Below are positions 1 to 11,284 of a DNA stretch of 64,000 nt, in pieces. The notes beneath the pieces were generated by a model, which saw only the letters and a list, made by a program, of their open reading frames with translations, searched no databases and had not been told where the DNA came from. The DNA comes from Microthyrium microscopicum (taxonomy: Eukaryota; Ascomycota; Dothideomycetes; Microthyriales; Microthyriaceae): contig MU004245.1 in the NCBI GenBank assembly GCA_010405405.1, forward strand, positions 437,256 to 501,255, written 5' to 3'. Position 1 is the stretch's first letter. Every line of letters begins with the position of its first letter. Position numbers and translations under genes: made by a program.

Positions 1-305
1 TAAATCAAAAGCTGGCAGTATATATATCAATTATGCATCGCAAGAAGCTCGACAGCTTGTATTATAAAAAAAAGTGTAGCCTCGGATCCTCGGATGGATG
101 ACGCGCGCATAAATTGCAAACATTGAAATGAGGCTCTGCGGCACACGGCATGCCGATCCTGCCATCTCGGTCCGTGGCTATTTTTACTACACCCGTCGAT
201 TCCAGAATCCTCTTCTTCCAAGCTTTATCCCGTCCTTCTATTCCTTCTGCTGAACGACTATAGACTGAGCCTCGCAAGCAAGCGAATCTATCCACCTTCG
301 AAGAA
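1..305. other. 5' flank of MTQ2
   Basis: This is non-coding upstream sequence. It has a short A-rich run near 64-74 and a pyrimidine-rich stretch before the start codon. I see no TATA box or second gene. Confidence 0.5.
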
Positions 306-1094
306 ATGCTCCCAACCCCATCAACTTCGCATGTGTCGTTTGACAATGTATACGAGCCTTCAGAGGATTCATTCTTACTCCTTGATACCTTGTCAAGCGC
401 GTCTGAAGTCGAGTTCTTGAAGACGCGTTTTCCCAAGAATGAAGCTGTACCTGTTATCGCAGAGGTAGGAGTTGGCTCTGGTGTCGTGCTGGCCTTCGCA
501 AACGCGCACGCTACTGAAATATTTGGCAAACCTCATGTGCTTACTCTGGCCATCGACATCAATCGCCACGCTTGCGAAGCGACTCGCCAGACAGTAGAGA
601 AAGCCAGCACTGACCTTGCTGGGTCACAAGTATCAGTGGGAACATTTCTGGGCTCGATACAAGCAGATCTTGGTTCTGCTATGCGAAGCGGCGTAGTCGA
701 CGTGCTCATCTTCAATCCACCATACGTGCCTTCTGAGGAGTCTCTCGCTGACTTGCGTGATGTTGCACTATCAGAGCCTCAATTCAAAGCCTCGTCAAGT
801 GCCAAATTTGAGCGTGATTCAAAACTCTTGGCTCTATCATACGCTGGCGGCGCAGATGGCATGGAAACGACAAACATACTACTCTCAGACCTCCCACGGA
901 TTTTGAATGAACGCCGTGGGGTCGCTTATATTCTACTCTGTGCACAAAACAAGCCTGCTGCTGTCATGGAATATATCAAGAGCTGGCATGCCAACTGGAA
1001 CGTCGAAGTAGTAGGCCACAGTGGTAAGACAGCAGGCTGGGAAGTACTTCAGGTTCTTCGAGTATGGCCAGACAATCTTCCTCACTCAAAATAG
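306..1094 (+). CDS. MTQ2: eRF1 glutamine N5-methyltransferase catalytic subunit (MTQ2/N6AMT1 family)
   Basis: Single-exon gene of 262 aa. The SAM-binding motif EVGVGSG lies at about residues 53-59, and the family signature NPPY lies at 137-140 within LIFNPPYVPSEE. NPPY is the active-site loop of HemK-type glutamine methyltransferases and of class I DNA/protein N-methyltransferases. The N-terminal stretch VYEPSEDSFLLLDTL is typical of the eukaryotic MTQ2 branch, which has no separate HemK N-terminal domain. In known systems this protein works with the small zinc protein Trm112 and methylates the Gln of the GGQ motif of release factor eRF1, so it acts in cytosolic translation termination. The start is the first ATG of the open frame. 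Length fits the family (about 220-270 aa). Substrate assignment is by family; no Trm112 gene is present in this window. Confidence 0.88.
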   Translation: MLPTPSTSHVSFDNVYEPSEDSFLLLDTLSSASEVEFLKTRFPKNEAVPVIAEVGVGSGVVLAFANAHATEIFGKPHVLTLAIDINRHACEATRQTVEKASTDLAGSQVSVGTFLGSIQADLGSAMRSGVVDVLIFNPPYVPSEESLADLRDVALSEPQFKASSSAKFERDSKLLALSYAGGADGMETTNILLSDLPRILNERRGVAYILLCAQNKPAAVMEYIKSWHANWNVEVVGHSGKTAGWEVLQVLRVWPDNLPHSK

Positions 1095-1745
1095 CATGTG
1101 GGAATTGGGCTTTAGAGTCCTAGAAGTTGGAGATACTGTTGCCGTTGTGTCGGGATGAATATGCCACTTGTTCTCAGACCAGCTGGGCCTTCAAAGTGCA
1201 AAGCCGCGGGGAATTGTTATGCGCATGAACTGCTCGACGAGCCCGAACAGGGTCCTGCCGCGATGGGTTCAAAGACGATCTCATTGAATATGAGCAGTAA
1301 CGCTGAAATGAATTGTGCAACGGAAGTAGCACAAGAATCTTGAGCTACCAATCATACGCTTGTCAACGAGTCGGCAAAATATATGACGCGCTCCCTTCAG
1401 CCTCGTTGACTCCCAGACGCTACGCTCTCCATCAGTATCGATCCGAGCCATCAGACGACAAAAACTGCAATCCAGTATGAAACGTAGTACCTCATCTTTA
1501 CTGCTCTTTCCGTCCGGAACTGTTCGTCTTCAGTTACGAGTAACCTTGATGAACCCTAAATCCAACTGGCAAACCGCTACCTTGTTGTTGATAGTATAGT
1601 ACCAATGAGCCGTTGCTGACGATGACTACAAGCAATCAGTGGCACGTTCTCTCCTACCCGTATATCCAGTATCATCCATACAGCTTTGCTCCTATGGCCA
1701 TGGGCAATGATCGCCGAATCGAGCGTCTCTACAGACTGTTATATG
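1095..1745. other. Intergenic between MTQ2 and the small Cys-rich ORF
   Basis: An open frame of 62 codons at 1155-1343 on the plus strand begins with ATG but shows no domain, composition or splice support. I do not call it. Nothing else was recognised. Confidence 0.4.
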
Positions 1746-1985
1746 CTAGTCAGTTTGAGAGCTTCCAAATTGAACGATGCCATCCATACCAACTATTTCG
1801 CACAGTCCATCGGGAAGATACATTCGATTGTCTGGTGGACAGTTGCAGCAGTTATCATCGCAGAAATGGTATGCGTCACAACTACCATCTGCTAGTCGAG
1901 GGCAGCAATCATCTTCGTCTCCAATCTGGCCCACGACCACGTTTAGTAGAAGGCCGAAAATGGATAATAGAGGTTGAAGGTGCAT
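1746..1985 (-). CDS. candidate small secreted cysteine-rich protein (79 aa)
   Basis: Short single-exon frame. The first ATG gives a typical signal peptide: residues 1-19 are strongly hydrophobic (LLSIFGLLLNVVV core), with a plausible cleavage after Gly19. The mature part of about 60 aa has eight cysteines at 27, 28, 36, 42, 46, 47, 49 and 62, with two adjacent pairs (CC at 27-28 and 46-47), and many Asp residues. An even Cys count, a signal peptide and small size are the usual look of fungal apoplastic or effector-like proteins. The spacing does not match hydrophobins or CFEM domains that I can recall. I do not recognise the family. A downstream intron extending the C-terminus is possible. 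The opposite strand carries a frame of similar length, but without a signal peptide or pattern. Confidence 0.45.
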   Translation of the reverse strand: MHLQPLLSIFGLLLNVVVGQIGDEDDCCPRLADGSCDAYHFCDDNCCNCPPDNRMYLPDGLCEIVGMDGIVQFGSSQTD

Positions 1986-2863
1986 GATATCGAATATAAA
2001 CAATTGAGCAGGCTTTAGCGATTTTCATCAAATAAAATCGCTCCTCCATGGTAGCTACCTATATATCTCGGCCGCAACTTGCTCCTGCCTAGTATTGAAG
2101 TTCGAATTTGCGAGTCCTGTTTCACATGCCTCAATACTAGAGTGGTACCGCATGAAGTTTCTGAGCACATCGATGTCATTATGGTATCTGTACGACAAGC
2201 GAAGCTGTCCATTGCTCTGCGGAATAAAGCGTAACCAGCTGGTACTCTTCGAAAGCTGTGACTTACAATTATGTAAAAATGAGATAGAATAGAGTCTCAA
2301 TTCCGACACTGCAAATAGATTCATTCAGTCCGTAAGCAAAGGCTTATTGACAAACAATAATGTAACGATACCAATAAGGGACCTTCTCTGACCTCGTTGT
2401 ACATTTTGTGCATTCGTCCTACTTTATATTCGGACAATTAAGTGCACTGTGTGACTGCATACTGGTGACTAGTAGACGATTTGACACTTACTGAAGAAGT
2501 GTTCAACCACTAGTCAAAGAAAAGAAAACGAACAAAATCGGCACATCCGTGCAAGAGAAGTTGCAGCACAATTAAGCACAGCATAGAAGATCGATTTTCG
2601 AAGCTTTTGGTCAATCAGCGATGCTCAAAGTTGTACTCATGGAATATGAAATAATTCTTCTGAGATACCGAAAACTTATGATATAGCTTTGTGAGTGAGC
2701 ACGATTTCTTTGTTCATATTGAATAGGCCATCTTGGAAACACTTGAGATTGAAACTCTTTATTACCAGACCCAGGTCAACTCCTAAAATCCGTCATATTA
2801 TCATAAGAACATGTAAGACACAACAGTAGAACTCCAAGCTGAACCATACAAAACATAATAGCA
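1986..2863. other. Intergenic, AT-rich
   Basis: Open frames of up to 89 codons on both strands are short and unpatterned. The part from about 2300 to 2860 is AT-rich with no recognised feature. Confidence 0.4.
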
Positions 2864-3616
2864 TTACCACCGGCCACCAGGTGACCCACCTCCATACTCG
2901 ATCATTCGCTGTCGAGGTGCATGGCTACCACGTCGGCTGTCTCTTCCATCCCGTCCATCCCGTCCCTCAATGCGCAGATGTTTCTGTGGTCCAGTGTACC
3001 GACCTTTGTGGTCCTGATGCCCTTGCGCTACACTGCTATTGATAGCAGCTTTGGTGCTCTTCTCTACTGCCCGCGCACTTCGTGTACTTGCATGCGCACT
3101 CTTGCGACTTGCTTCAGCCGCATCATGACTGGCTCGTGCAGACACAGTGGCTGGCACAAGAGCTGCAACGGTCGCGAGAGTGGCGACAGTGGTCCAAAGA
3201 GTCTTCTTCTTGAACCAAGGCTTCTCAGCATCGTCGACAGCCTCATCGACCATTCGTCGGAGTGAGGCGGGTGAGTAAGAGCGCTCGTTGGAAGGAGAGC
3301 GGGAGTGCCGGGGACGACTTGAACGACGGCGACGCTCAGGTGGGCCGCTAGATGGTGTCCTGGAGCGAGAAGGAGATCTGACTGGGGATTGAGGTGGTGA
3401 TGGTCCTCGACGGGATTGTGGCGGTGGTGGTGGACGAGCTGGCCGACCACGAGGCTTTTCTTCTTCCAGTGGTGATGGGGATGGAGATGGAGGAGGAGCA
3501 AAGCGTGCTCGACGCTCGTATTGCGGCATCTCGAAGTGGACTGGGCTTGGTTGACGCCGGGTTGGCGGTGGGCCGTTGAAGTTTCCTCGAGGGGCCATTT
3601 TGGTCGACTGGGACAT
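2864..3616 (-). CDS. Pro/Arg/Ser-rich protein with a C-terminal hydrophobic segment
   Basis: Single-exon frame of 250 aa from the first ATG (residues MSQSTKMAPRG; a second ATG lies 18 nt downstream). The N-terminal half is disordered and rich in Pro, Arg and Ser, with RS-like dipeptides (for example RSPSRSRTPSS and RRRRSSRPRHSRSPS). A segment around KTLWTTVATLATVAALVPATV could be one membrane helix. It is followed by an Ala/Ser-rich, probably helical stretch and a GRDGRDGRD repeat near the C-terminus. RS-rich composition is seen in splicing factors, but no RRM or other fold is visible and the hydrophobic helix argues for membrane attachment. Function unknown. The reverse strand also stays open in places because of the skewed composition. 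Confidence 0.55.
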   Translation of the reverse strand: MSQSTKMAPRGNFNGPPPTRRQPSPVHFEMPQYERRARFAPPPSPSPSPLEEEKPRGRPARPPPPPQSRRGPSPPQSPVRSPSRSRTPSSGPPERRRRSSRPRHSRSPSNERSYSPASLRRMVDEAVDDAEKPWFKKKTLWTTVATLATVAALVPATVSARASHDAAEASRKSAHASTRSARAVEKSTKAAINSSVAQGHQDHKGRYTGPQKHLRIEGRDGRDGRDSRRGSHAPRQRMIEYGGGSPGGRW

Positions 3617-4535
3617 GAGTTGACTCTGAAGTGTTGATTTGAGAGCAATGAAAGAAAAAGAACTAAGATATCTCCAGATGCTATTGAATAGGGAGCTCTG
3701 TGCCCACAAAGAAGAGGGAGTGTGGATGTTCTTCTCGAATCATGAGGGGAGTGAATCTTCCAAGTGTGATGATTGGAAGAAGGGTACAAGTCAGGCTCCA
3801 ACGCTGATTTATGAAACTTATCTATATACTACAGCATCCGACCAATCTCGTAAAAACCTCAACTGCGTCATCATACATCGCATAGTTTAGCTGCTATCGT
3901 GAAGGCGAAGCGCTTCTAGTCTGAGGGCTAGAGTGAAAGGTTTTGCTGCCAGAAGCAAGCAAGACCCTGAAAAGTGGAGCTTTCGACTTGAACAATGCTC
4001 CGAATGTGCTTTAAAGCATGGGAAGTGCTAGTAAGTCCGGTCGATCGTTACAGGCCGCGTGATATTAACTTGTTGGGCTGGACTGATCGAGTAGGCTGGA
4101 TTGAGGAGACGGGTCTGACAGGCTCCTCACCGCCGTAAAATTCATGCCAAAGTGGCATCATTTGGAAGAGATCGGCAAGAAAAGTTCAGGATGTTGTCCC
4201 GTGGTCTTTGTTGGCGTTGGGTTCAAAGCTGGGATAGCCTTGGTGGAGAGTTGGGCTTCAGCCCTGTATATTTCTCTGGCCCTTGATATCTCTACCGATT
4301 GCATATTGGAAGATTTGGAAAGTTTGAAATTCAGTATAACAGTGGCAGGAAGTATTATGACTTGACATATTATTCCTACGTTCCCTTCATAATCTTGTTG
4401 TTGGAAAGATGGGTTTTGCTTTTGTGCAGCTCAAGCTCTTTCGCCCAACATTGTGACCCTACTCCAGAGTCTAGATAGATCGAATCTGCAAAGATCAAGA
4501 GAAAGACGGCTATCTTCGTAGCTAGAATTGTTTCT
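3617..4535. other. Intergenic between the RS-rich gene and the MFS gene
   Basis: It holds the 5' leader of the RS-rich gene and the 3' flank of the MFS gene, both on the minus strand. A plus-strand frame at 4144-4365 has no recognisable content. Confidence 0.4.
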
Positions 4536-6355
4536 CTAACGGCTCAGTGGTTTTTCCTTTATCCACCACGCTGCAATTGCCGCACCTAGAACTAGGAGTA
4601 CCTGAAGTTCGAAAGCTGCACTGGTGCTCTTTGCATAGCAATCCCTGACAATGGCCTGGACAGCCTCCGGTAAGTCTTTCAAGGATGCCAGATTCCGCCT
4701 AACTTCGTCTGCAATCTTATCCGCTTCAGCCCCACTGCCCAGCTCGTCATGTAATGACGACCTAAGAATCGAGTTTACCACGGTAGCCGAGATGGAAACG
4801 CCAAACACACTGCCCATGCTTCGGAACAGATATGAGCAGGCAGTAACCATCGCTTGATCCTTTTGACCCGTGTTCGCTATTAGTGCAATGAGAGCACTCG
4901 TCACACCAATGCCATTGGAGAACCCATTGATGCACATTCCGATTACAATGCCCGGCACTGAGCTAACCACTACTCCAGAAGTAGCCACTAGTACAAGCAT
5001 ACCGGCAGTGAGGCAAGAGTAACAGCTAATTGTAAGCCAGTAATATCGGCCAGTGCGTTGCATGTACATGCCAGCAAACAGTGACCCGGAGACTCCGCAG
5101 ATGATGTTGGGGATAAGGAGCACGCTGGCTTGTGTGGCGGAATATCCGTAGACTGCTTGATAGTAAAGCGGGACGTAGAAAATGGCAGCCAACCATCCAC
5201 TAAAGGAAAAGAAGTTGCAGAGATAGGCGGCCACAAGCGATCTTTCAAGCATGATGTGGCCCGGTGCGAATGGCTCGCTCGCAACGTAGATCTCAACTAG
5301 GATGAAAACCACAAATAGGGGAATGGCAATCGAGATACAAATGATCGTCGTGGTGTTGGTCCAAGACACGTTACTTCCTCTGTCTAGACCAACGAGTAGA
5401 GCTGTTACTGCGGCAAGAAGAATTGCGGCTCCAAGAAAATCGACTCTCTTAATCTTTTCTTTCCAATGGCTCTCATCAGTTCTTGGAAGCCGCAAGAGCC
5501 ACCAAACGCTGAGTAGAGCAATCAAACACATTGGTGCTTGAATCAGAAATGCCCAGCGCCAACTTATGGTGTCAACGATAATTCCTGTTCTGGTCAGTTT
5601 GGTTCGTACTTTCTTAGTGGTCTTTTCTCTTACCTCCTAATGGCGCACCCAGGCCAGCACCAGTGGCATAGACAATATTGATATAACCTTGCCATGTACC
5701 CCGTTCTCTCAAGGGAATAACATCGCTTATGAGAATACTAACAACCGTGGTCATAGCACCACCACCAATACCTGCAAATGCTCTGCTAACAATAAGCTGG
5801 TTGATATTTTGCGAAATGCCGCAAAATAATGAGCCCAGGCCAAATATGATGTATGCAAACATGAGGCATTCTTTCCTTCCGAAAATGTCTAGTGTAATTT
5901 AGTCACAGGTCTTCGCCAGTCTAAAAGATCAGAGTATCCCAATTATGAAGGAAAGGCGTACCCGATAGCTTGCCGGAAAGTGGCTGAAAGGCGGTCAAAG
6001 TCAGGAAATATGCATTTGCAATCCATGAGGTTTTGTTGAGGGCGCCTAGTTCTGATCCAATCTTTCCGTAAGTAGAGACAATGATAGTTTGATCCGCTGC
6101 TGCGAGAAGCACACCAATAGCGACGGCGGGAAAGATATATTTCATGCGCCCACGAACTTCGGCCAGTCCATCAAATTCGCCAGTATGCTCAGCGGCGGCG
6201 TCGCGTTCTGTATCAACAGACCCATTTGCTTGAGATGACCCATCATAAGAATCTGCTCCTTGAGGTACAAGTCCAGCGCTAGGATCGATAGGATGTTGGT
6301 TGGATTGAGCCTTGGGAAGGAGAGGTGATCTCTCGGAAGGTTCTTCTTCAGGCAT
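4536..6355 (-). CDS. MFS transporter, DHA2-type (14 TM) drug/toxin exporter
   Basis: Three exons (6355-5962, 5888-5634, 5584-4536) join with perfect frame to 565 aa. The introns are 5889-5961 (73 nt) and 5585-5633 (49 nt). The first junction restores MFS motif A, GKLSDIFGRK, in the loop after TM2. The second restores GAPLGGIIVDTISWRWAF, the conserved region around TM5 of drug:H+ antiporters. The N-terminus is a Ser/Pro-rich cytosolic tail of about 80 aa (LLP, NQHP, ERDAAAE), followed by many hydrophobic helices. Length and motif order fit the 14-spanner DHA2 family of the plasma membrane or vacuole that exports drugs, toxins or amino acids. Substrate cannot be told. No biosynthetic core gene lies beside it; the neighbour upstream is an SDR on the same strand about 830 bp away. 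Confidence 0.88.
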
Positions 6356-7183
6356 AGTGCTGGGTTATGTTGAGTCGTTGACAAGGTTGCTTGTACGTAT
6401 TTTGAGGATAATGCTGCTGGTAAATTGGCCTATGGTCCTATGGTCCTCAGTTTAATTTTGCCGAAGCTGAAGCTTGAGGCGCAGCCAATTGGTCGTGTCG
6501 TCCACCGAAATCCTCGTCCAACACAACAAGCACAGTGATTACAGGTTAGATTCTTAACCTGTCCATCGTCAAGGTACACTTCCTCGACTTCACTTATAAG
6601 TAATGCTGAAGGTTCTGATTGGCGCGGTACCGGTCCTACCGGACAATTACCTTCTGCGGTATCCAAAAGAGGTAAGGGGTCAATGCCAGGGATGGGACAC
6701 ATGGAAGGAGGGCCGTGCTTTTAGCCTCATCTTCAGCCTTGTCTTCAGCCTTCTTCATCTAAAGGTACAATGCTGGTCAGCCAAAGACACTTTTCACGAG
6801 TATTTATTGCGCCTAGAGATGAGGGAAATGCTCTGTGATAAAAACGGTGAGGTAGGATATTTCAATCTCACAAGCTCTGCCGGGAAATTATCTGATAGGA
6901 CGTGATGGATTGCATTGGTGCACACTGCAATGATATACTTCAGCCTCCGAAAAAAAGATATTGCAAGTGGAAAGTCTTTGATTGCCCTATTTGATACAGT
7001 AGATTCCAGTAGATGCATAGAAAAGCAAAATTGTCTGTAGATTCAGCATGGGAATGCTGCATTGATATTTCTGAGAGAATCGACTCGGCAGGCTTCACTC
7101 ATTGCTTTGATCTCAATCAGCGCAATACGATTCGAATCCATGCTGTGGTCGGCCGATTTACGGTTAAGCTTAAGGACCATCCC
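6356..7183. other. Promoter region of the MFS gene
   Basis: Non-coding between two minus-strand genes. Near 6724-6755 the unit TCAGCCTT is repeated imperfectly (CTTCAGCCTTGTCTTCAGCC), probably simple sequence. The other short frames look random. Confidence 0.4.
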
Positions 7184-8229
7184 TCAATAGCCTTGTTTCT
7201 TCAGCTCATCCTCGGTCCATTGCCATAAGCTCTCGGCCATTTTTTGATCTCTAGCAAAAGCGCTCCCATCATTCTTCTGTCCCACAGGGTTATAGTAGCC
7301 TCCATTTACCAACTTATCTTTTGGCACTGTTGCTGCCCACAGAGAATTCTTCGCGCCTTCTTCTACAGTTTTATAAACCAAAAAGCCAAAAGTGGAGCTC
7401 AACATGCCCAGTGCACGATTGCTCATCATTACTGGGGTGAAGAGATCTGTCTTTATAACACCTGGATGCAGTGACACACTGGTAATCTGTGGGTATCGTG
7501 TGGCCAATTGCTTCGCAAATAAGACATTTGCTAGCTTGGAGCGACTGTACCGGGCCAGCGGCGATGCATTTTCCATGTCCATATCTTTTGGATCGAAGCC
7601 TGGCGCTGCAGCACGCAGATGAGCGCCCGAGCTCAAGTTTAGGATTCGGACATCACCACCTTTCTCTTCCGACGTCTTCAGCATCGTGGGCAGCAGTAGC
7701 TTGGTGAGTAGCGCATGACCTAGATGATTCGTGCCCAGCTGTATTTCGTACCCCTCTGCCGTCTTGCCTGCTGGCACACCCATGATACCAGCATTATTTA
7801 TGAGGATGTCAAGTCTGTCTGCCTGTCCATTGAAGGAAGCTGCAGCCGCAGCGACAGACTTGAGTGAGGCAAGGTCAAGCTGAAGGATTTTGACTTGCGC
7901 AGTTGGTACCGCACTACGCATGTCGCCGGCAGCTGCTTCACCGCGTGCGAGGTCTCGAGAGCAGAGGTAGATGGAGGCAGGGTTGTGCTTGGCGAGACGG
8001 AGGATGGTTTCTTTACCGATGCCGTTGTTGCCTGTGAGAAGGTATGGTTAGTCAATTGGCACAGTAGGAGATGATATCTGCAGGGAAATTGAAGAGGTTG
8101 AAGCCTACCACCAGTGACAACAATCACTTTTCCATCCAGAGATGGAATGTCCTTGTCAGGACTGAACGAGTTTGCGGAGCCAAATAACATGTCAAGTCCA
8201 ATGTCAACCGTGAGTCGAGATATGTCCAT
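7184..8229 (-). CDS. short-chain dehydrogenase/reductase (retinol-dehydrogenase-like)
   Basis: Two exons (8229-8109 and 8031-7184), intron 8032-8108 (77 nt), 322 aa. The splice rebuilds the Rossmann glycine motif: VVTGGNNGIGK at about residues 36-47 (TGxxxGxG). Further SDR hallmarks are DILINNAGIMGV (NNAG at about 119-122), NLSSGA (catalytic Ser at about 174-175) and the YSRSK active site (Tyr202, Lys206). PGVIKTDL follows, as in classical SDRs. The glycine pattern and length suggest an NADP(H) enzyme of the WW-oxidoreductase/retinol dehydrogenase-like group common in fungi. The natural substrate is unknown. It is about 830 bp upstream of the MFS gene on the same strand; co-function is possible but not shown. 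Confidence 0.87.
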
Positions 8230-8792
8230 TATCCATCTTCAGCATGAGAAGAGACCTCAAAGTTCTGGGAGTGTTGGAGAGTGTCCCGAAACAATGATCG
8301 TGAATCGCATTGGGGTCTGGGCAAGCTCTTATCTGATCGACCAGCAAACAGATCAGATCAAAATGGAACTAGCCGACCTGTCTGTGCCACCCTTGCCAGT
8401 CCCTAACTTCAACTCATCCTTCAACTTCAACAACAAGAACTTGAACACTATTCACGAAACTGCCGAAGCAAAGCAAACTCGGCTCAATTTTCCAGCGGAT
8501 GGATAGCGTTACTCTACTACAACTCTTCATGGCCGCGTCCAGCATTATGGCATCTAGCACATCGTCTCTCTTTGCAAGGACACAACTCGATTATCAAACA
8601 GTTTGTATTCTATGACATGTTACTGCTTTCATGGCATGATCGTCACCAAGAGTAAGTGATGCTGCTAGCCAGAGGTCGCAGTCCGGTAGAGCTGCCAAAC
8701 ATTTTTATCGTGAATCCCCCGCCTTGTGTTGTACTTTAACCTTCGCTCTTCTCAAGCGCCAAATCCATCGCAATGCCCAAGTCCACAGGAGA
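8230..8792. other. Promoter of the SDR and 3' flank of the Hsp70-like gene
   Basis: A plus-strand frame at 8114-8506 overlaps the SDR exon on the opposite strand and has no domain. Nothing else was recognised. Confidence 0.4.
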
Positions 8793-11284
8793 TTATTCCT
8801 CACCCGGCTTGAACGACGCCGCAATGCTGAACCAACCTTCTGGCACACCTGCCAATGGGTTCCCATCTGAATCTATCGCCTTGTACGACAAGTTCCAACC
8901 GTTGACTTCGAAAACAACCCAAAATTCAACCGCGTAGTATCGCCGACCTGCATTGCCTTCAATAGGCACCAATGTTTCTTCCAACAGTGACAGATCGAGA
9001 TTCATCGTTGCAATACACTCGGAGTTTTCTGACGAAAGTTAGATTCCAGACCAGCATTGATGCGGATTCTCTTACCATTTTCGGCATGGTCGACAGGATA
9101 TGAATCCTCTTGAGTTGTGTACGACACGAAAATCTCCTCGTTCCAACACCATTGTTTCTTGTATTCTTCCGGATCGATATCGCAGTGAATGATTCGCTCC
9201 ATGTGCATTGTATATTCGCGAGTTTCGGTTGTAATCTCTTGGCCCTAGTGGATTGTGGTCATGTTAGTAGCTGCAACGTAATGTGGTGTTGAAAGTGGTG
9301 CGCTATCTTACCTTTTTGTAAATCCAGCAGATGAGATTTTCGACGTACTCCTTGCCAGTCAACTCGCACTCTTCTACCTTTTCGGTATCGCGCGCATCCA
9401 CATGGGTTTGTTTTGACCCGTCAAATTCCTCACTGATCTTCAAGCCATAACTGCACTGCATTTTCCGGGCCGGGGCCTTCTCCCAATTCAAGAAGGCCAG
9501 AATTGCTCCTCGAGATGCTGCAACTCCCGGCGAATCACTGCAAGTCATTAGCTCACTTCTCCAGCATGATAGCTATGCGCGACATACCTTATAGAGGGAA
9601 CTAGTACTGGAATTGACGGCCAGTTATGGGAAGCCACCTTTTTCGCTAGCTCTCCTTCGATGAAAGCTTTGATGACAGTCGATCGCCCAGCACCACCGGC
9701 AAGCACCAATTTCTTAGTCTAGGTTAGTCCAAGCCCGCAAACAGAACGTTCAACTTACCGTGACAGTTGGCTTTCCGTTCTTATTAGCTGTTTTTCGCAG
9801 CATTGTCTCTGCAAGCTCCCAAGTACCTTCACAAGTATGGCGATGGATGTCTTGAAACTCGTTCCTGTTTGTTGTCAGTGAAGCTCGTATACATGAAGGA
9901 GGACATTACAGCGTGAAAAACATTTTCGAGGGTCCGAAATTGTGTTTCTTGTTCTCCCTCAGGCTCGCTGCAACCAAACTTTCGAGCGTCGTGTCCGGCG
10001 GACGATCGTCGTCCATTGTGAATTTGACTGTACGCTTTGTGTAACTCTCAAATTGGCTCATGAGTTCGGCTTCAATCACAAGATGAACTAAGCTAGCCTG
10101 AACCGCATTGCCATAGAACTTCGCGTGTTGCAATCGTTGTCGACAAAGTTCTCGGAAATGATTATTGACGTACGCGGAGCCACATAATCTACCTATGTTT
10201 CGCATTAGCAATTGGATGGTAGAAAGGCTGGGGTCTTGTAATTTTACCTTCGCCAGTGATTGTTTCCTGCTGCAATTTCATTTTGCCTTGCGCGTTCTGG
10301 ACGACGAATACAATCGCATCAACTGTTCCACTGCCAACATCTAGCAGAAGCATCCGGTCGCGATCCTGCACTGCTTTAGTAATGGACCATCAAAACCCAT
10401 GATACACCTACCCTAACAAAACCAACATTGTTCTCGTCTTCAAGTATGGAGAAAGCGTGAGCTTCTGGCTCAGAAGCGAAGAACAACCCATGGACTTGCG
10501 AAGAGAATCCATCTTCCCGTTGCTGAACGTTGGGAGAGTCAATGTTGTACAATGCCCGAGCGAAAGCATCATGCATTTTCTGAAGCGCTCTATGTTCCCA
10601 CACAGGTGGAACAGCGATATCAAAGTACACTTTATCTCCCTTGGTGTAGCCAGTTTGAGCTTGAGTCTTTTCAAGTTCTGCCAGGCAGTGTTCGATCCAT
10701 GCAGTTAGAAAATGCTCAATGGCTTGCGGTTGTTGACTGGTATCTTTGAAAACCTCCCTCAATTGGCGCTCGATGTTATCGCGGAAGTCTTTTGTGTGTT
10801 CGGTGTTATCGAGGAGAAGTTTGAAGTTCCGAATGATTCCTTTTTCAACCTCCGCTTGAGACCATAATGATGTTGAGTTTTTCACCTTCTTCAACTCGTT
10901 TTGCACTTCGTACCCCCAAAACACTTTCGGTACAACTCGGTTTCCTTCTCGCAAATATACAAAGAGTATCTCTGTTGGCACTTCATTCACTCTTCCGCCT
11001 TGAAGGTCTGCTTGCTGGTTCTCTGGATAGTTCTGTATCGGCTTGATTCGGGTTGGGTTTATTTTGGTAATATCTTCTCCTTCATCGAGAACAAGATAGC
11101 ATGCGCTAGAGTAGCCTGTTCCAAAGTCCAGGCCAATATGAATGATCTTTTTTGTTGCAGGTATCGTACTGATCGGACCTCTGCGACCTGAATTGGCTTT
11201 CGCAATGCGGTTGCGACCCTTGCCTGAAACTCGAGACGCTTTTGATTTTCCTGCCTTACCGCGCTGATAATTTCGCGGTGCCAT
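8793..11284 (-). CDS. Hsp70-type (HSPA12-like) actin-fold ATPase domain protein
   Basis: Eight exons: 11284-10412, 10365-10248, 10192-9910, 9864-9759, 9718-9588, 9537-9312, 9244-9076 and 9028-8793. All junctions keep frame and give 713 aa. The introns are only 40-67 nt. The actin/Hsp70 ATPase motifs are all visible: phosphate-1 GLDFGTGYSS at 51-60, phosphate-2 LLLDVGSGTVDA at about 297-308, and the adenosine motif LVLAGGAGRST at about 464-474, followed by SPGVAASRGA. The N-terminus (first 45 aa) is basic and disordered (KGRNRIAKANSGRRG). There is no canonical Hsp70 substrate-binding domain and no EEVD tail. The C-terminal part (about 220 aa) is divergent, as in HSPA12 and the many fungal Hsp70-like orphans. 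Clients and role are unknown. ATG 11284 is the first ATG in the frame. The gene faces away from the coiled-coil gene at 12151. Confidence 0.85.

Noticed and set aside
4536-8229. MFS transporter plus SDR as a secondary-metabolite cluster
   Set aside because: No PKS, NRPS, terpene or other core enzyme and no pathway regulator is nearby; two genes are not enough evidence.
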